From Flavobacterium sp. 83 (lineage in GTDB: Bacteria > Bacteroidota > Bacteroidia > Flavobacteriales > Flavobacteriaceae), in assembly GCF_000744835.1 (NCBI RefSeq), contig NZ_JQMS01000001.1, forward strand, positions 372,001 to 436,000: a stretch of 64,000 bases of DNA. The letters are read 5' to 3'. The stretch's first letter is position 1. Each line of letters opens with the position of its first letter. The notes beneath the pieces are model-generated. The model was not told the origin of the DNA. It saw nothing but the letters and a program-made list of their open reading frames with translations, and ran no database searches. Shown here piece by piece: positions 27,470 to 36,973 of the stretch. The position numbers were made by a program, and so were the translations under genes.

Positions 27470-28141
27470 TCATTCCACACTTACTGGTACTTCAAGAACT
27501 CCTTCAAATTCTGAAGCAATAATATCATCTTTGCTCAACCAATATTCTGAGGTAGTCAAAGTATAATTTACGTTATCCGTAGTCTTAACATCCCATAAAA
27601 TATCTTCGGCTTCTGGGAAAGGCGCGTTTTCCGTCATTTGGCTGTCAAATAATCTTTTGATCAAATTACTGCCTGATAATCCATTATTTAATAATTTTAA
27701 AATACCTTCTTTATTCAATTCATTTTCATTCTCACCTTCTACTGGAGCCAAACTACATTCAATAATAATAGCTTTTGCATTTGGAAAAGTACCATTGTAC
27801 GCTTTGAAAAGCAATTGATTAATATGAAAAAGAGTCGAATGCAATCTTATTTCAGGATATTCTTCACAGACTTTATCTAGAAACATATCGTTTGAAATTT
27901 GTTGAATTTGACCTTCATTTAAATCTTCTGATAATTTATATTCCAGTACAATTACAGCAGCATCTTTGGGTTCAAAATCAGAAATTGCCATAAATAACAA
28001 TTCTCTTAAACTGGCAGCATCAGCATCTGAAGCATCCGGATAATCGAATTTTTCAAGCAGTTTGACATAATCATCATTAGTCCAATATTCCTCGATTTGA
28101 TCTACAGTATTAGCGCTTTTTATTATAATTTGATAATTCAT
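27470..28141 (-). CDS. Hypothetical cytoplasmic protein
   Basis: I do not recognise this 223-residue acidic protein. It has no signal peptide, lipobox or membrane segment. It is rich in Glu and Asp, with a predicted mix of helices (LRELLFMAISDFEPKDAAVIVLEY) and strands (CSLAP, YTLTTSEYWLS). It is transcribed alone, convergent with purE and divergent from the M3 peptidase gene. No catalytic motif is apparent. It reads as an intact gene with ordinary codon use. Confidence 0.65.
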   Translation of the reverse strand: MNYQIIIKSANTVDQIEEYWTNDDYVKLLEKFDYPDASDADAASLRELLFMAISDFEPKDAAVIVLEYKLSEDLNEGQIQQISNDMFLDKVCEEYPEIRLHSTLFHINQLLFKAYNGTFPNAKAIIIECSLAPVEGENENELNKEGILKLLNNGLSGSNLIKRLFDSQMTENAPFPEAEDILWDVKTTDNVNYTLTTSEYWLSKDDIIASEFEGVLEVPVSVE

Positions 28142-28308
28142 ATTTTATTTATTTATTTGATTCGTTTCTTCCAAAACCAATATTTTTTTTCAATTTAAGG
28201 CTTTATTAGCGCGAAACGAAATAAATAACATTTAAATAACACAATCCATTCTAGCATTTTAGGATAAATCAATTCCTTTGGCATCACTATTTTTTTTTAT
28301 TAAATCCG

Positions 28309-28316
28309 TACCTTTG
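28309..28316 (+). promoter_or_regulatory. -7 box of the M3 peptidase gene
   Basis: TACCTTTG is a perfect TAnnTTTG match, 40 bases before the ATG. The nearest TTTG upstream (28277-28280) is 28 bases away, longer than usual. Confidence 0.45.
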
Positions 28317-28356
28317 ATTTCTTTAAACATCAAATTATTTTTATTAAAAAATACAA

Positions 28357-30384
28357 ATGAGCATTCTAACACACCATTTCAATACAAAATATAACACTGC
28401 CCCTTTTTCGAAAATAAAAAACGAAGATTTCCTTCCTGCGTTTCAAAAAGGAATCGAATTGGCAAAAGCCGAAATCGATGCTATTGTTCGAAATCCGATA
28501 AAACCAACTTTCGAAAATACTATTGAAGCATTAGCATTCAGCGGTGATGTTTTGGATAGAATTTCAAGTATTTTTTTCAACTTGAACTCAGCCGAAACGA
28601 ATGATGAAATTCAGAAAATCGCGCAAGAAGTTTCTCCTTTATTGTCTGAATTTGGTAACGATGTACGTCTAAACCCTGATTTATTTGCCCGAGTAAAAAC
28701 GGTTTACGAACAAAAAGAAAAACTGAATCTAAATCCGGAACAAACCACGCTTTTGGAGAAAAAATACAAAAGCTTCTCTAGAAACGGAGCTAATTTACCG
28801 GAAGATAAAAAGAACCAATTGCGAGAAATCGACAAAGAATTATCGAAATTGAGTTTGCAGTTTGGCGAAAATGTTTTGGCCGAAACGCAAGCCTATCAAT
28901 TGCATATTACCAATGAAGCAGATTTAGCCGGTTTACCCGAAGGAACTATTGAAGCCGCTCGGTCATTGGCCAAAAGCCAAGAAAAAGAAGGATGGATTTT
29001 CACGTTGGATTACCCAAGTTATGTTCCATTTGTGACGTATGCCGATAATCGCGAATTGCGCAAGAAAATGGCAATCGCTTTTGGTGCCAAAGGATTTCAA
29101 AACAACGAATTTGACAATCAGGAAATTGTGCTTAAAATTGCCAAATTGCGTTTTGACAGAGCACAAGTTTTAGGTTATGCTACTCATGCTCATTTTGTAC
29201 TTGAAGAAAGAATGGCGGAAAGTCCCGAAAAAGTAAAAACATTTTCGAATGACTTATTAGACAAAGCCAAACCGGCAGCTTTGAAAGAATTTGCTCAATT
29301 GACTGCTTTCGCAAAAGAACTAGATGGTATTGAACAACTGGAAAAATGGGACGGTGCTTATTATTCGGAAAAATTGAAACAGCAATTATTCAATTTGGAT
29401 GATGAAATATTAAAACCATATTTTCAATTAGAGAAAGTATTAGACGGTGCTTTTGCAGTAGCGCAAAAATTATACGGAATCACATTTGAAGAAATTTTCG
29501 ATGTGGATAAATACCATGAAGAAGTAAAAACATACGAAGTAAAAGATGAAGAAGACCAATTAGTAGCCGTATTTTATGCTGATTTCTTTCCTAGAAAAGG
29601 AAAACGCAATGGCGCTTGGATGACTTCGTTCAAATCACAATATATCAAAGACGGCATCAACGAAAGACCACATATTTCGAATGTGTGTAACTTTACAAAA
29701 CCTACCGAAACCAAACCTTCCTTATTAACCTTTAATGAAGTGACCACTTTATTTCACGAATTTGGTCATGGATTACACGGAATGCTGGCTAATACAACCT
29801 ACCCTTCTCTTTCTGGAACATCTGTGTATTGGGACTTTGTAGAATTACCAAGTCAGATTATGGAAAACTGGTGTTACGAGCCGGAAGCTTTGGCTTTGTT
29901 CGCATACCATTATCAAACTGGCGAAATGATTCCAATGGAATTAGTTCACAAAATAAAAGAAAGCGCCAGTTTTCAAGAAGGAATAGCGACGATGCGTCAA
30001 TTGAGTTTTGGATTATTGGATATGGGATGGCACGCACAAGATCCATCCAATATCAAAGACATAAAAACTTTTGAAACCGAACAATTTGCAGCCACACAAC
30101 TCTATCCTGATGTAAAGGAAAATGCGATGAGCACTTCTTTTTCCCATATTTTTCAAGGCGGCTATTCGTCTGGATATTACAGCTACAAATGGGCCGAAGT
30201 TCTGGATGCCGATGCTTTCGAATATTTCCAGGAAAAAGGGATTTTCAATAAAGAAGTGGCAACCAAATTCAAGGAAAATGTACTTTCTAAAGGCGGAACA
30301 GAACATCCTATGATCTTATATAAACGATTTAGAGGACAAGAACCAAAACCTGAAGCGCTATTAAAAAGAGCTGGATTAGTCTAA
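28357..30384 (+). CDS. M3 family zinc oligopeptidase (oligopeptidase A / dipeptidyl carboxypeptidase type)
   Basis: A 675-residue cytoplasmic metallopeptidase that degrades short peptides, including cleaved signal peptides. The zinc motif HEFGHGLHG places His467, Glu468 and His471, with the third ligand Glu in ENWCYEPEAL near 504. The N-terminal helical half (DFLPAFQKGIELAKAEI) and the C-terminal YSYKWAEVLDADAFEYF are typical of OpdA/Dcp. No signal peptide is present. Whether it is OpdA or Dcp cannot be settled without alignment. Confidence 0.92.
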   Translation: MSILTHHFNTKYNTAPFSKIKNEDFLPAFQKGIELAKAEIDAIVRNPIKPTFENTIEALAFSGDVLDRISSIFFNLNSAETNDEIQKIAQEVSPLLSEFGNDVRLNPDLFARVKTVYEQKEKLNLNPEQTTLLEKKYKSFSRNGANLPEDKKNQLREIDKELSKLSLQFGENVLAETQAYQLHITNEADLAGLPEGTIEAARSLAKSQEKEGWIFTLDYPSYVPFVTYADNRELRKKMAIAFGAKGFQNNEFDNQEIVLKIAKLRFDRAQVLGYATHAHFVLEERMAESPEKVKTFSNDLLDKAKPAALKEFAQLTAFAKELDGIEQLEKWDGAYYSEKLKQQLFNLDDEILKPYFQLEKVLDGAFAVAQKLYGITFEEIFDVDKYHEEVKTYEVKDEEDQLVAVFYADFFPRKGKRNGAWMTSFKSQYIKDGINERPHISNVCNFTKPTETKPSLLTFNEVTTLFHEFGHGLHGMLANTTYPSLSGTSVYWDFVELPSQIMENWCYEPEALALFAYHYQTGEMIPMELVHKIKESASFQEGIATMRQLSFGLLDMGWHAQDPSNIKDIKTFETEQFAATQLYPDVKENAMSTSFSHIFQGGYSSGYYSYKWAEVLDADAFEYFQEKGIFNKEVATKFKENVLSKGGTEHPMILYKRFRGQEPKPEALLKRAGLV

Positions 30385-30390
30385 ACATTA

Positions 30391-30428
30391 ATTTAAAACC
30401 CGAAGTTTAATTTCTTCGGGTTTTAAAT
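30391..30428 (+). terminator. Terminator after the M3 peptidase gene
   Basis: ATTTAAAACCCGAAG (30391-30405) and CTTCGGGTTTTAAAT (30414-30428) form a perfect 15-base stem around an eight-base loop. Confidence 0.85.
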
Positions 30429-30545
30429 TACATTTTAATTTGGCCCCCAAAATTGAAATGTAATAATTTGCTTTTTTTTAAGACATACAATCTTTTATCA
30501 TTAGCTAAAAAAAACTCTTAAAAACCTACTGAAACATAATTTACG

Positions 30546-31001
30546 ATGCCAGTCATAAAAATTCGAACAAAAATAAATGCACCAAAAAAAACTGTTTTTG
30601 ACCTTTCAATAAATATTGCTTTTCACAATCAATCAACAAACTCTACAAATGAATTCGCTATTGACGGAATAACTACAGGATTGACAAATTACAACGAAAC
30701 AGTAGCTTGGCCTGGTAAATATTTTGGGTTTAATTTGACTCACAAAAGTAAAATAACGGCAATGATTCAGAATGAGTACTTTGTAGACGAAATGGTAGAA
30801 GGAAAATTTAAATCATTCCGACATAAACATCACTTTGAAGAAAAAAATGGGTTTACCATCATGAAAGACAAAGTATATTATGAAGTTCCCTATGGATCTC
30901 TGGGAGAAGTATTTGACTTTTTATTTTTAAAAAATTATCTGATCAATTTTCTTCTCGAAAGAAATAAAATGTTGAAAAAATTATCTGAAAACGAGCAATA
31001 G
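30546..31001 (+). CDS. SRPBCC (START-like) ligand-binding fold protein
   Basis: A 151-residue protein with the pattern of a helix-grip SRPBCC domain. The first strand with INAPKKTVFDLSINIAFHN, central strands KSKITAMIQNEYFVDEMVEG, then KDKVYYEVPYGSLGEVFDFLFLKNYLINFLLERNKML as the long C-terminal helix follow the family of cell-division-inhibitor-like or polyketide-cyclase-like proteins. The ligand is unknown. Its last 21 bases overlap the end of the convergent UbiA-like gene. Confidence 0.7.
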   Translation: MPVIKIRTKINAPKKTVFDLSINIAFHNQSTNSTNEFAIDGITTGLTNYNETVAWPGKYFGFNLTHKSKITAMIQNEYFVDEMVEGKFKSFRHKHHFEEKNGFTIMKDKVYYEVPYGSLGEVFDFLFLKNYLINFLLERNKMLKKLSENEQ

Positions 31002-31796
31002 CAACCACCAAACAATTGGTACGCTTTCTAACCAAAAAGAAGTGTAGTATCTTGAGCGTTTTTCATTGGCAAAAACCATAAATAAAGCAATCATAATCAC
31101 AACTATAAAGTTGACAATTAATTGATTTGTATCGAAATTATTTTTTAGTAATTCCAGAAAATAAAACGGAAGTAGAAGTAACAATCCTAATATTTTCGTA
31201 CGGTTTACTCCTATTTGTTGCGGTACGGTTTGCAAATGCGGATCGTCATTTGTCAAATCAATAATTTCAAAAATAAGCACTAATACAAAAATCAAAATAA
31301 ATCGCTGAATGCATTTTAAATAGAAGTTGAAAGTAATGGAAACATCGGCATTCAAAATAGGCAAAGCCAAAGTCACTCCTACCCAACACAACGCTACAAT
31401 GTAGATTTTCACACCAGCCCAGTTCCTTGCATTTTTTCTATTTGGAAAAAACGGAAGCGTGTACAATAAAGTAATACTCAAAAAAGCGATTGCTACAATT
31501 TGAGTACTCTTTTGCAACTGAAAAAAATAAAAACCAACCAAAAGAAGCGCAAAAAAACTAAATACAGCAATGATTTTCAACTCCTTCCGCATCATTAATT
31601 TTTTGGCTCTGGCCAAAGCATCGTATTTTACGAAATTATATCCTACAATTGTTCCAAAAAAAACAAAATTAGCAATTGGTTGATCGTTAGAAATGTGGAA
31701 CATATGCTGTGTCATTCGCACCAATGCATAACACGATAATCCCACGTGAATGCTGCTATTGATATAAAAATTGAATAGTTGTTTAAAAATCTTCAT
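30981..31796 (-). CDS. UbiA-like multi-spanning membrane protein
   Basis: A 271-residue protein with about eight transmembrane segments. The layout resembles UbiA prenyltransferases, but the Asp-rich motifs are weak. The first site reads YNFVKYDALARAK near residue 54 rather than NDxxDxxxD. The second is LTNDDPHLQTVP near residue 199. It may be a divergent prenyltransferase or a non-catalytic relative; substrates are unknown. It overlaps the SRPBCC gene tail to tail by 21 bases and is divergent from gcvP. Confidence 0.65.
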   Translation of the reverse strand: MKIFKQLFNFYINSSIHVGLSCYALVRMTQHMFHISNDQPIANFVFFGTIVGYNFVKYDALARAKKLMMRKELKIIAVFSFFALLLVGFYFFQLQKSTQIVAIAFLSITLLYTLPFFPNRKNARNWAGVKIYIVALCWVGVTLALPILNADVSITFNFYLKCIQRFILIFVLVLIFEIIDLTNDDPHLQTVPQQIGVNRTKILGLLLLLPFYFLELLKNNFDTNQLIVNFIVVIMIALFMVFANEKRSRYYTSFWLESVPIVWWLLLLVFR

Positions 31797-31892
31797 TAGA
31801 CAAAATTAATCAATTGTGAACAAATACATCATTTAGTTGAAAAATCAATAAAAAAGGAGACCCGAAATACCTTTTAGATTATTAATAATACT

Positions 31893-31900
31893 TAATTTTG
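31893..31900 (+). promoter_or_regulatory. -7 box of gcvP
   Basis: TAATTTTG is a perfect TAnnTTTG match, 32 bases before the gcvP ATG. No glycine-riboswitch-like structure is evident in the short leader. Confidence 0.5.
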
Positions 31901-31932
31901 CACCACAAAAAAAACAACACCTACCTTTTTAT

Positions 31933-34782
31933 ATGAAAACAGATGCTTTTGCTTTAAGACACATTGGTCCAAGAGAAAACGACCTACAACATATGTTGAA
32001 AACGATTGGAGCGGAGACGCTTGACCAGTTGATTTTCGAAACAATTCCTAGTGATATTCGTCTAAAAGCTGATTTAGATTTAGATCCGGCAATGACCGAA
32101 TATGAATTTGCAAATCACATTCAAAAATTAGGGAATAAAAATAAAGTTTTTCAATCTTATATTGGTTTGGGTTACAATGCAGCAATTATACCTGCAGTTA
32201 TTCAAAGAAACGTTTTTGAAAACCCGGGATGGTATACTGCTTACACACCTTATCAAGCCGAAATTGCTCAAGGTCGTTTGGAAGCAATTTTGAATTTCCA
32301 AACTATGGTTATCGAATTAACCGGAATGGAAATTGCCAATGCTTCTTTATTAGACGAAGGAACTGCTGCCGCAGAAGCAATGGCATTACTTTTTGACGTT
32401 CGCTCTCGTGACCAAAAGAAAAATAATATTTGTAAATTCTTCGTTTCCGAAGAAATATTGCCACAAACTTTATCAGTTTTACAAACACGTTCTACGCCAA
32501 TTGGTGTTGAATTAGTAATTGGGAACCATGAAGATTTTGATTTTTCAATGGAATTTTTCGGAGCAATCCTTCAATATCCAGGTAAATTTGGACAAGTTCA
32601 TGACTATACTGATTTTATCGCTAAAGCTACCGCAAACGAAATAAAAGTAGCTGTTGCTGCTGATATTTTAAGTTTGGCAAAATTGACTCCTCCCGGAGAA
32701 ATGGGAGCTGCGGTTGTCCTTGGAACAACACAACGTTTCGGAATTCCGTTAGGTTACGGAGGTCCTCACGCAGCTTATTTTGCTACAAAAGACGAATACA
32801 AAAGAAGCATGCCCGGAAGAATCATCGGAGTAACCGTTGATACAAATGGAAACCGTGCGTTGCGCATGGCATTACAAACGCGTGAACAACATATTAAACG
32901 TGACAAAGCCACTTCAAATATTTGTACCGCACAAGTTTTATTGTCAGTTATGGCTGGAATGTATGCCGTATATCACGGGCCAAAAGGCTTGCAATATATC
33001 GCTAATAAAGTTCATGCTTCTGCAGCTACATTGGCAAACGCATTAGAAAAATTAGGTTTACAACAAACCAATACTGCTTTCTTTGACACTATTGTTGTTA
33101 CCGCTGACGCCAAAAAAGTAAAAGCCATTGCCGAACAAAACGAAATTAACTTTTATTACATCGACGAAAATACAGTTTCAATTTCTTTGAATGAAACGAC
33201 AAGTATTGCTGATTTAAATACGATTATTGCTATTTTCGCTTCCGCAAAAGAGACTCATGCAACAACAATTGAAAGTTTATCGGAAACCAATCATTTTCCA
33301 GAAAGCGTAAACAGAACATCTACTTTCTTACAACATGATGTTTTCAATAAATACCATTCGGAAACCGCTTTGATGCGTTACATCAAAATGTTGGAACGAA
33401 AAGATTTGGCTTTGAATCATTCCATGATTTCATTAGGTTCTTGTACCATGAAACTGAATGCAGCTTCAGAAATGTTGCCTTTAAGCATGCCACAATGGAA
33501 TAACATTCACCCATTTGCACCGCTTGACCAAGCACAAGGATACCAAGAAATGTTAGCTAAACTAGAGCAACAATTAAATGTTATCACTGGTTTTGCAGGA
33601 ACAACTTTACAACCTAACTCAGGTGCTCAAGGGGAATATGCAGGTTTAATGGTTATTCGTGCGTACCACCAGTCAAGAGGAGATCACCATAGAAATATTG
33701 CTTTAATCCCATCATCAGCTCACGGAACAAATCCGGCTTCAGCAGCTATGGCAGGGATGAAAGTTATTGTTACTAAAACATTGGAAAACGGAAACATCGA
33801 CGTAGAAGATTTACGTGAAAAAGCAATTTTACACGCAGATAATCTTTCTTGTTTGATGGTAACGTATCCGTCAACTCACGGTGTTTTTGAAAGCGCGATT
33901 AAAGAAATCACACAATTGATTCACGATAACGGTGGACAAGTTTATATGGATGGTGCCAATATGAATGCGCAAGTAGGATTAACAAATCCTGCAACTATTG
34001 GTGCTGACGTTTGTCACTTAAACTTACACAAAACATTTGCTATTCCTCACGGTGGTGGTGGACCAGGCGTTGGACCAATATGTGTTGCTCCACAATTAGT
34101 TCCATTTTTACCATCAAACCCTGTAATTCAAACAGGAGGAGAACATGCAATCACAGCTATTTCTGCAGCTCCTTGGGGTTCCGCTTTAGTTTGTTTGATT
34201 TCTTATGGTTATATTTCAATGTTGGGTGCTGAAGGTTTGAAACAATCCACTCAATATGCGATTCTAAATGCAAACTACATTAAAGAGAAATTAAACGGTC
34301 ATTATGATACGTTATATTCTGGAGAAATGGGTCGTGCGGCTCACGAAATGATCTTAGAATGTCGTCCTTTCAAACAAAAAGGAATTGAAGTTACTGATAT
34401 CGCAAAACGTTTAATGGATTATGGTTTCCACGCTCCTACCGTTTCTTTCCCAGTTGCAGGAACCTTAATGATTGAACCAACGGAGAGTGAAAATTTAGAA
34501 GAGTTAGACCGTTTTTGTGACGCGATGATTTCAATCCGTAAAGAAATTGAAGCTGCTACTATTGAAGATAAAAACAATGTTTTGAAAAATTCTCCACATA
34601 CGTTAGCCATGCTTACAACTGATGTTTGGGACTTCCCTTACACTCGTGAACAAGCAGCTTTCCCATTAGATTATATTGCTGAAAATAAATTCTGGCCAAC
34701 TGTTCGTCGTGCTGACGATGCTTATGGCGATAGAAATTTAGTTTGTTCTTGTGCGCCAATTGAGGCGTATATGGAAAGCTAA
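31933..34782 (+). CDS. gcvP: Glycine dehydrogenase (decarboxylating), P-protein
   Basis: A 949-residue PLP enzyme of the glycine cleavage system; it decarboxylates glycine and passes the aminomethyl group to the lipoyl arm of GcvH. The single-chain form has an N-terminal half with RHIGPRENDLQHML at the start and a C-terminal half with the PLP lysine Lys700 in NLHKTFAIPHGGGGPG. Other conserved segments are SLGSCTMKLNAASEM and ANMNAQVGL. The gcvT and gcvH genes are not in the window, as is usual for Flavobacteria. It is monocistronic, closed by a terminator. Confidence 0.97.
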   Translation: MKTDAFALRHIGPRENDLQHMLKTIGAETLDQLIFETIPSDIRLKADLDLDPAMTEYEFANHIQKLGNKNKVFQSYIGLGYNAAIIPAVIQRNVFENPGWYTAYTPYQAEIAQGRLEAILNFQTMVIELTGMEIANASLLDEGTAAAEAMALLFDVRSRDQKKNNICKFFVSEEILPQTLSVLQTRSTPIGVELVIGNHEDFDFSMEFFGAILQYPGKFGQVHDYTDFIAKATANEIKVAVAADILSLAKLTPPGEMGAAVVLGTTQRFGIPLGYGGPHAAYFATKDEYKRSMPGRIIGVTVDTNGNRALRMALQTREQHIKRDKATSNICTAQVLLSVMAGMYAVYHGPKGLQYIANKVHASAATLANALEKLGLQQTNTAFFDTIVVTADAKKVKAIAEQNEINFYYIDENTVSISLNETTSIADLNTIIAIFASAKETHATTIESLSETNHFPESVNRTSTFLQHDVFNKYHSETALMRYIKMLERKDLALNHSMISLGSCTMKLNAASEMLPLSMPQWNNIHPFAPLDQAQGYQEMLAKLEQQLNVITGFAGTTLQPNSGAQGEYAGLMVIRAYHQSRGDHHRNIALIPSSAHGTNPASAAMAGMKVIVTKTLENGNIDVEDLREKAILHADNLSCLMVTYPSTHGVFESAIKEITQLIHDNGGQVYMDGANMNAQVGLTNPATIGADVCHLNLHKTFAIPHGGGGPGVGPICVAPQLVPFLPSNPVIQTGGEHAITAISAAPWGSALVCLISYGYISMLGAEGLKQSTQYAILNANYIKEKLNGHYDTLYSGEMGRAAHEMILECRPFKQKGIEVTDIAKRLMDYGFHAPTVSFPVAGTLMIEPTESENLEELDRFCDAMISIRKEIEAATIEDKNNVLKNSPHTLAMLTTDVWDFPYTREQAAFPLDYIAENKFWPTVRRADDAYGDRNLVCSCAPIEAYMES

Positions 34783-34805
34783 TTTTTAAATTAATTCAAT
34801 AAAAT

Positions 34806-34832
34806 GTCTCGAGAAATCGGGACTTTTTTTTT
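34806..34832 (+). terminator. Terminator after gcvP
   Basis: GTCTCGA (34806-34812) pairs with TCGGGAC (34817-34823), one G-U pair, four-base loop GAAA, then nine T. Confidence 0.8.
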
Positions 34833-34935
34833 ACAACTATAAATTCATACAAAATTCAGAAAATTATACAATGCAAATCCTTAAAACATCGATTTTACCA
34901 ATTGCAACAATTAGTAAAGAAATACCGCATCGATT

Positions 34936-34969
34936 TTTGCAATTTGTAAAAAAATAATCAATATTTTTG
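34936..34969 (+). promoter_or_regulatory. Putative promoter of the FabH-like gene
   Basis: TTTG (34936-34939) is followed, 22 bases later, by TATTTTTG (34962-34969), a perfect TAnnTTTG match. The leader would be about 95 bases. Confidence 0.45.
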
Positions 34970-35072
34970 CCAATAAATTATTATTTCATAATTATATGCA
35001 CGCATAGTAAATATTGTGAGTGTAATAACTTTTTATTCATTAAATTAGCCTGAATTTTTGGAAAACAACCCG

Positions 35073-36131
35073 ATGAAAATAAAAATAACTGGAATAGGAA
35101 GTTATATTCCTGAGAAAAAAGTAAGCAATACAGACTTTAGCGAACACGTTTTTTTAAACGAGGATGGAACTGCCTTTGGTTACCCTAACGAAGTTGTCAT
35201 TACTAAATTTAAAGGAATAACGGGAATTGAGCACAGACGTTATGCCGAAGATCAGTACACCTCATCCGATTTAGCTTTTTTTGCTTCTCAAAAAGCAATA
35301 GAAAATGCTGGAATTGATCCGGAAACAATAGATTATATCATCTTTGCACACAACTTTGGTGACGTAAAATCTGGAACAAATCAATCCGATATGATTCCAA
35401 GCTTAGCCACCCGAGTAAAACACAAATTACAAATAAAGAACCCAAAATGTGTTGCCTACGATATCCTTTTTGGCTGTCCAGGTTGGATAGAAGGAGTTAT
35501 GCAGGCCAATGCTTTTATCAAATCGGGCATGGCAAAACGCTGTTTGGTAATCGGATCCGAAACACTTTCAAGAGTAGTTGACGCGCACGACAGAGATTCT
35601 ATGATTTATTCTGATGGCGCAGGTGCTTCTATCATTGAAGCTTCAGATGATGAAACAGGAATGTTAGCTTATGAAAGTGCTACTTATGCTAATGATGAAG
35701 CCAATTATTTATTCTTTGGGAAATCATACAATCCTGATTTGGATCCTGACATTCGATACATAAAAATGTATGGTCGCAAGATTTATGAATTTGCATTAAG
35801 CCAAGTTCCTGCCGCAATGAAAACTTGTTTAGACAAAAGCGGAATAGCCATTGACGACGTGAAAAAAATTCTTATTCATCAAGCTAATGAAAAAATGGAC
35901 GAAGCAATAATCCAACGTTTTTACAAATTACACGACAAACTAGCACCAAAAGACATCATGCCTATGAGTATTCATGAACTTGGAAACAGCAGTGTAGCGA
36001 CGGTGCCTACACTTTATGACCTGTTAATTCGTGGAGAAATAGAAAACCAATCCATAGAAAAAGGAGACATTCTTATCTTTGCATCTGTTGGAGCAGGAAT
36101 GAATATCAATGCATTTGTTTATAGATATTAA
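35073..36131 (+). CDS. 3-oxoacyl-ACP synthase III (FabH/KASIII) family protein
   Basis: A 352-residue thiolase-fold condensing enzyme from the ATG at 35073 (MKIKITGIGSYIPEKKV). An upstream in-frame TTG at 35058 would add five residues and is less likely. The catalytic triad is intact: Cys135 in LFGCPGWIEG, His269 in ILIHQANEKMD and Asn305 in HELGNSSVAT. It would condense an acyl-CoA with malonyl-ACP. It is longer than housekeeping FabH (about 317-332) and sits away from fatty-acid genes, next to a methyltransferase and glycosyltransferase, so a specialised role is possible. Confidence 0.85.
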   Translation: MKIKITGIGSYIPEKKVSNTDFSEHVFLNEDGTAFGYPNEVVITKFKGITGIEHRRYAEDQYTSSDLAFFASQKAIENAGIDPETIDYIIFAHNFGDVKSGTNQSDMIPSLATRVKHKLQIKNPKCVAYDILFGCPGWIEGVMQANAFIKSGMAKRCLVIGSETLSRVVDAHDRDSMIYSDGAGASIIEASDDETGMLAYESATYANDEANYLFFGKSYNPDLDPDIRYIKMYGRKIYEFALSQVPAAMKTCLDKSGIAIDDVKKILIHQANEKMDEAIIQRFYKLHDKLAPKDIMPMSIHELGNSSVATVPTLYDLLIRGEIENQSIEKGDILIFASVGAGMNINAFVYRY

Positions 36132-36153
36132 GCATCAAGGAATTTGGTAATCA

Positions 36154-36293
36154 GGAGCTAATCCGGCTCTACATTACAATTCCTCACTACAAAACTAGTT
36201 TTTCTAAGGAGCACAAAAGCTTCTTTTAGTCGCTTTTTACTCCTTGAAAAACTACATTTTGAAGCTCCGGGATTTTCATTTCCATCCGGGCTA
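36154..36293 (-). repeat. Dispersed flavobacterial hairpin element, copy C (long form, inverted)
   Basis: Read on the minus strand it starts TAGCCCGGATGG and ends with GAGCCGGATTAGCTCC, like copies A and B. Its interior forms an imperfect long hairpin: CTAAAAGAAGC and related AT arms face each other, and AGCTCCGGGAT lies near the outer end. It lies 22 bases after the FabH-like gene stop. Confidence 0.75.
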
Positions 36294-36323
36294 AAAAACA
36301 ATGTCCAAAAACACATTTATCAC

Positions 36324-36331
36324 TATATTTG
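36324..36331 (+). promoter_or_regulatory. -7 box of the methyltransferase-like gene
   Basis: TATATTTG is a perfect TAnnTTTG match. It lies 34 bases before the ATG at 36366 and just after repeat copy C. Confidence 0.5.
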
Positions 36332-36365
36332 TGCCTTCGTTCCCTTGCGGCAAAATCAAAAAAAC

Positions 36366-36890
36366 ATGTACGAAAAAACGTTTCCCAACAAAAGGTTCAA
36401 ACATACCTTGGAGTTTCTAAAAAAACACATCTCGACTTCAGATTCAATATTAGATTTAGGGGTAGAAAATCCCTTCTCCAAAATCATGAAATCCGAAGGA
36501 TTTTTAGTCACCAATACAACAGGAGAAGACTTGGATAAAGACCAATCTATATTTTTAAAAGAAAAAAAAGAGGTAGTAACCGCTTTCGAAATCTTTGAAC
36601 ATTTACTAAATCCATATACGATTTTAAGCGAAATAAAATCGGATAAACTTTTCATTTCCATTCCGATGCGTTTATGGTTTTCACCAGCATACAGAAGTAA
36701 AACAGATATGTGGGACAGACATTATCACGAATTTGAAGATTGGCAACTGGACTGGCTATTAGAAAAAACAGGTTGGAAAATAATTGATCGTGAAAAATGG
36801 ACCAATCCAGTTAAGAAATTTGGTCTTCGTCCCTTATTAAGAAAATTCACCAACAGATATTATATCGTATATGCTGAAAGAAAAAAATAG
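36366..36890 (+). CDS. Class I SAM-dependent methyltransferase-like protein
   Basis: A 174-residue protein from the ATG at 36366 (MYEKTFPNKRFKHTL); an in-frame TTG at 36345 is a weaker start. SILDLGVENPFSK near residue 27 resembles methyltransferase motif I (hhDhGxG), but the glycine-rich loop is atypical. EIFEHLLNPYTIL near 78 resembles the motif after the SAM site in methyltransferase_11/23 proteins. The substrate is unknown. It is followed by a hairpin terminator. Confidence 0.65.
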   Translation: MYEKTFPNKRFKHTLEFLKKHISTSDSILDLGVENPFSKIMKSEGFLVTNTTGEDLDKDQSIFLKEKKEVVTAFEIFEHLLNPYTILSEIKSDKLFISIPMRLWFSPAYRSKTDMWDRHYHEFEDWQLDWLLEKTGWKIIDREKWTNPVKKFGLRPLLRKFTNRYYIVYAERKK

Positions 36891-36913
36891 CATCAATTAA
36901 CAAACAAAATCTT

Positions 36914-36951
36914 CAAGTTATTAACAGGTTATTTTACATGTTAATAACTTG
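36914..36951 (+). terminator. Hairpin after the methyltransferase-like gene
   Basis: CAAGTTATTAACA (36914-36926) and TGTTAATAACTTG (36939-36951) form a perfect 13-base stem around a 12-base loop, followed by ATTTTGTATTTTG. Confidence 0.6.
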
Positions 36952-36973
36952 ATTTTGTATTTTGTCGATATTA

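Noticed and set aside
34011..34232. Arg/Trp-rich frame within gcvP
   Set aside because: An alternative frame over the glycine-rich PLP region; gcvP is intact across it.
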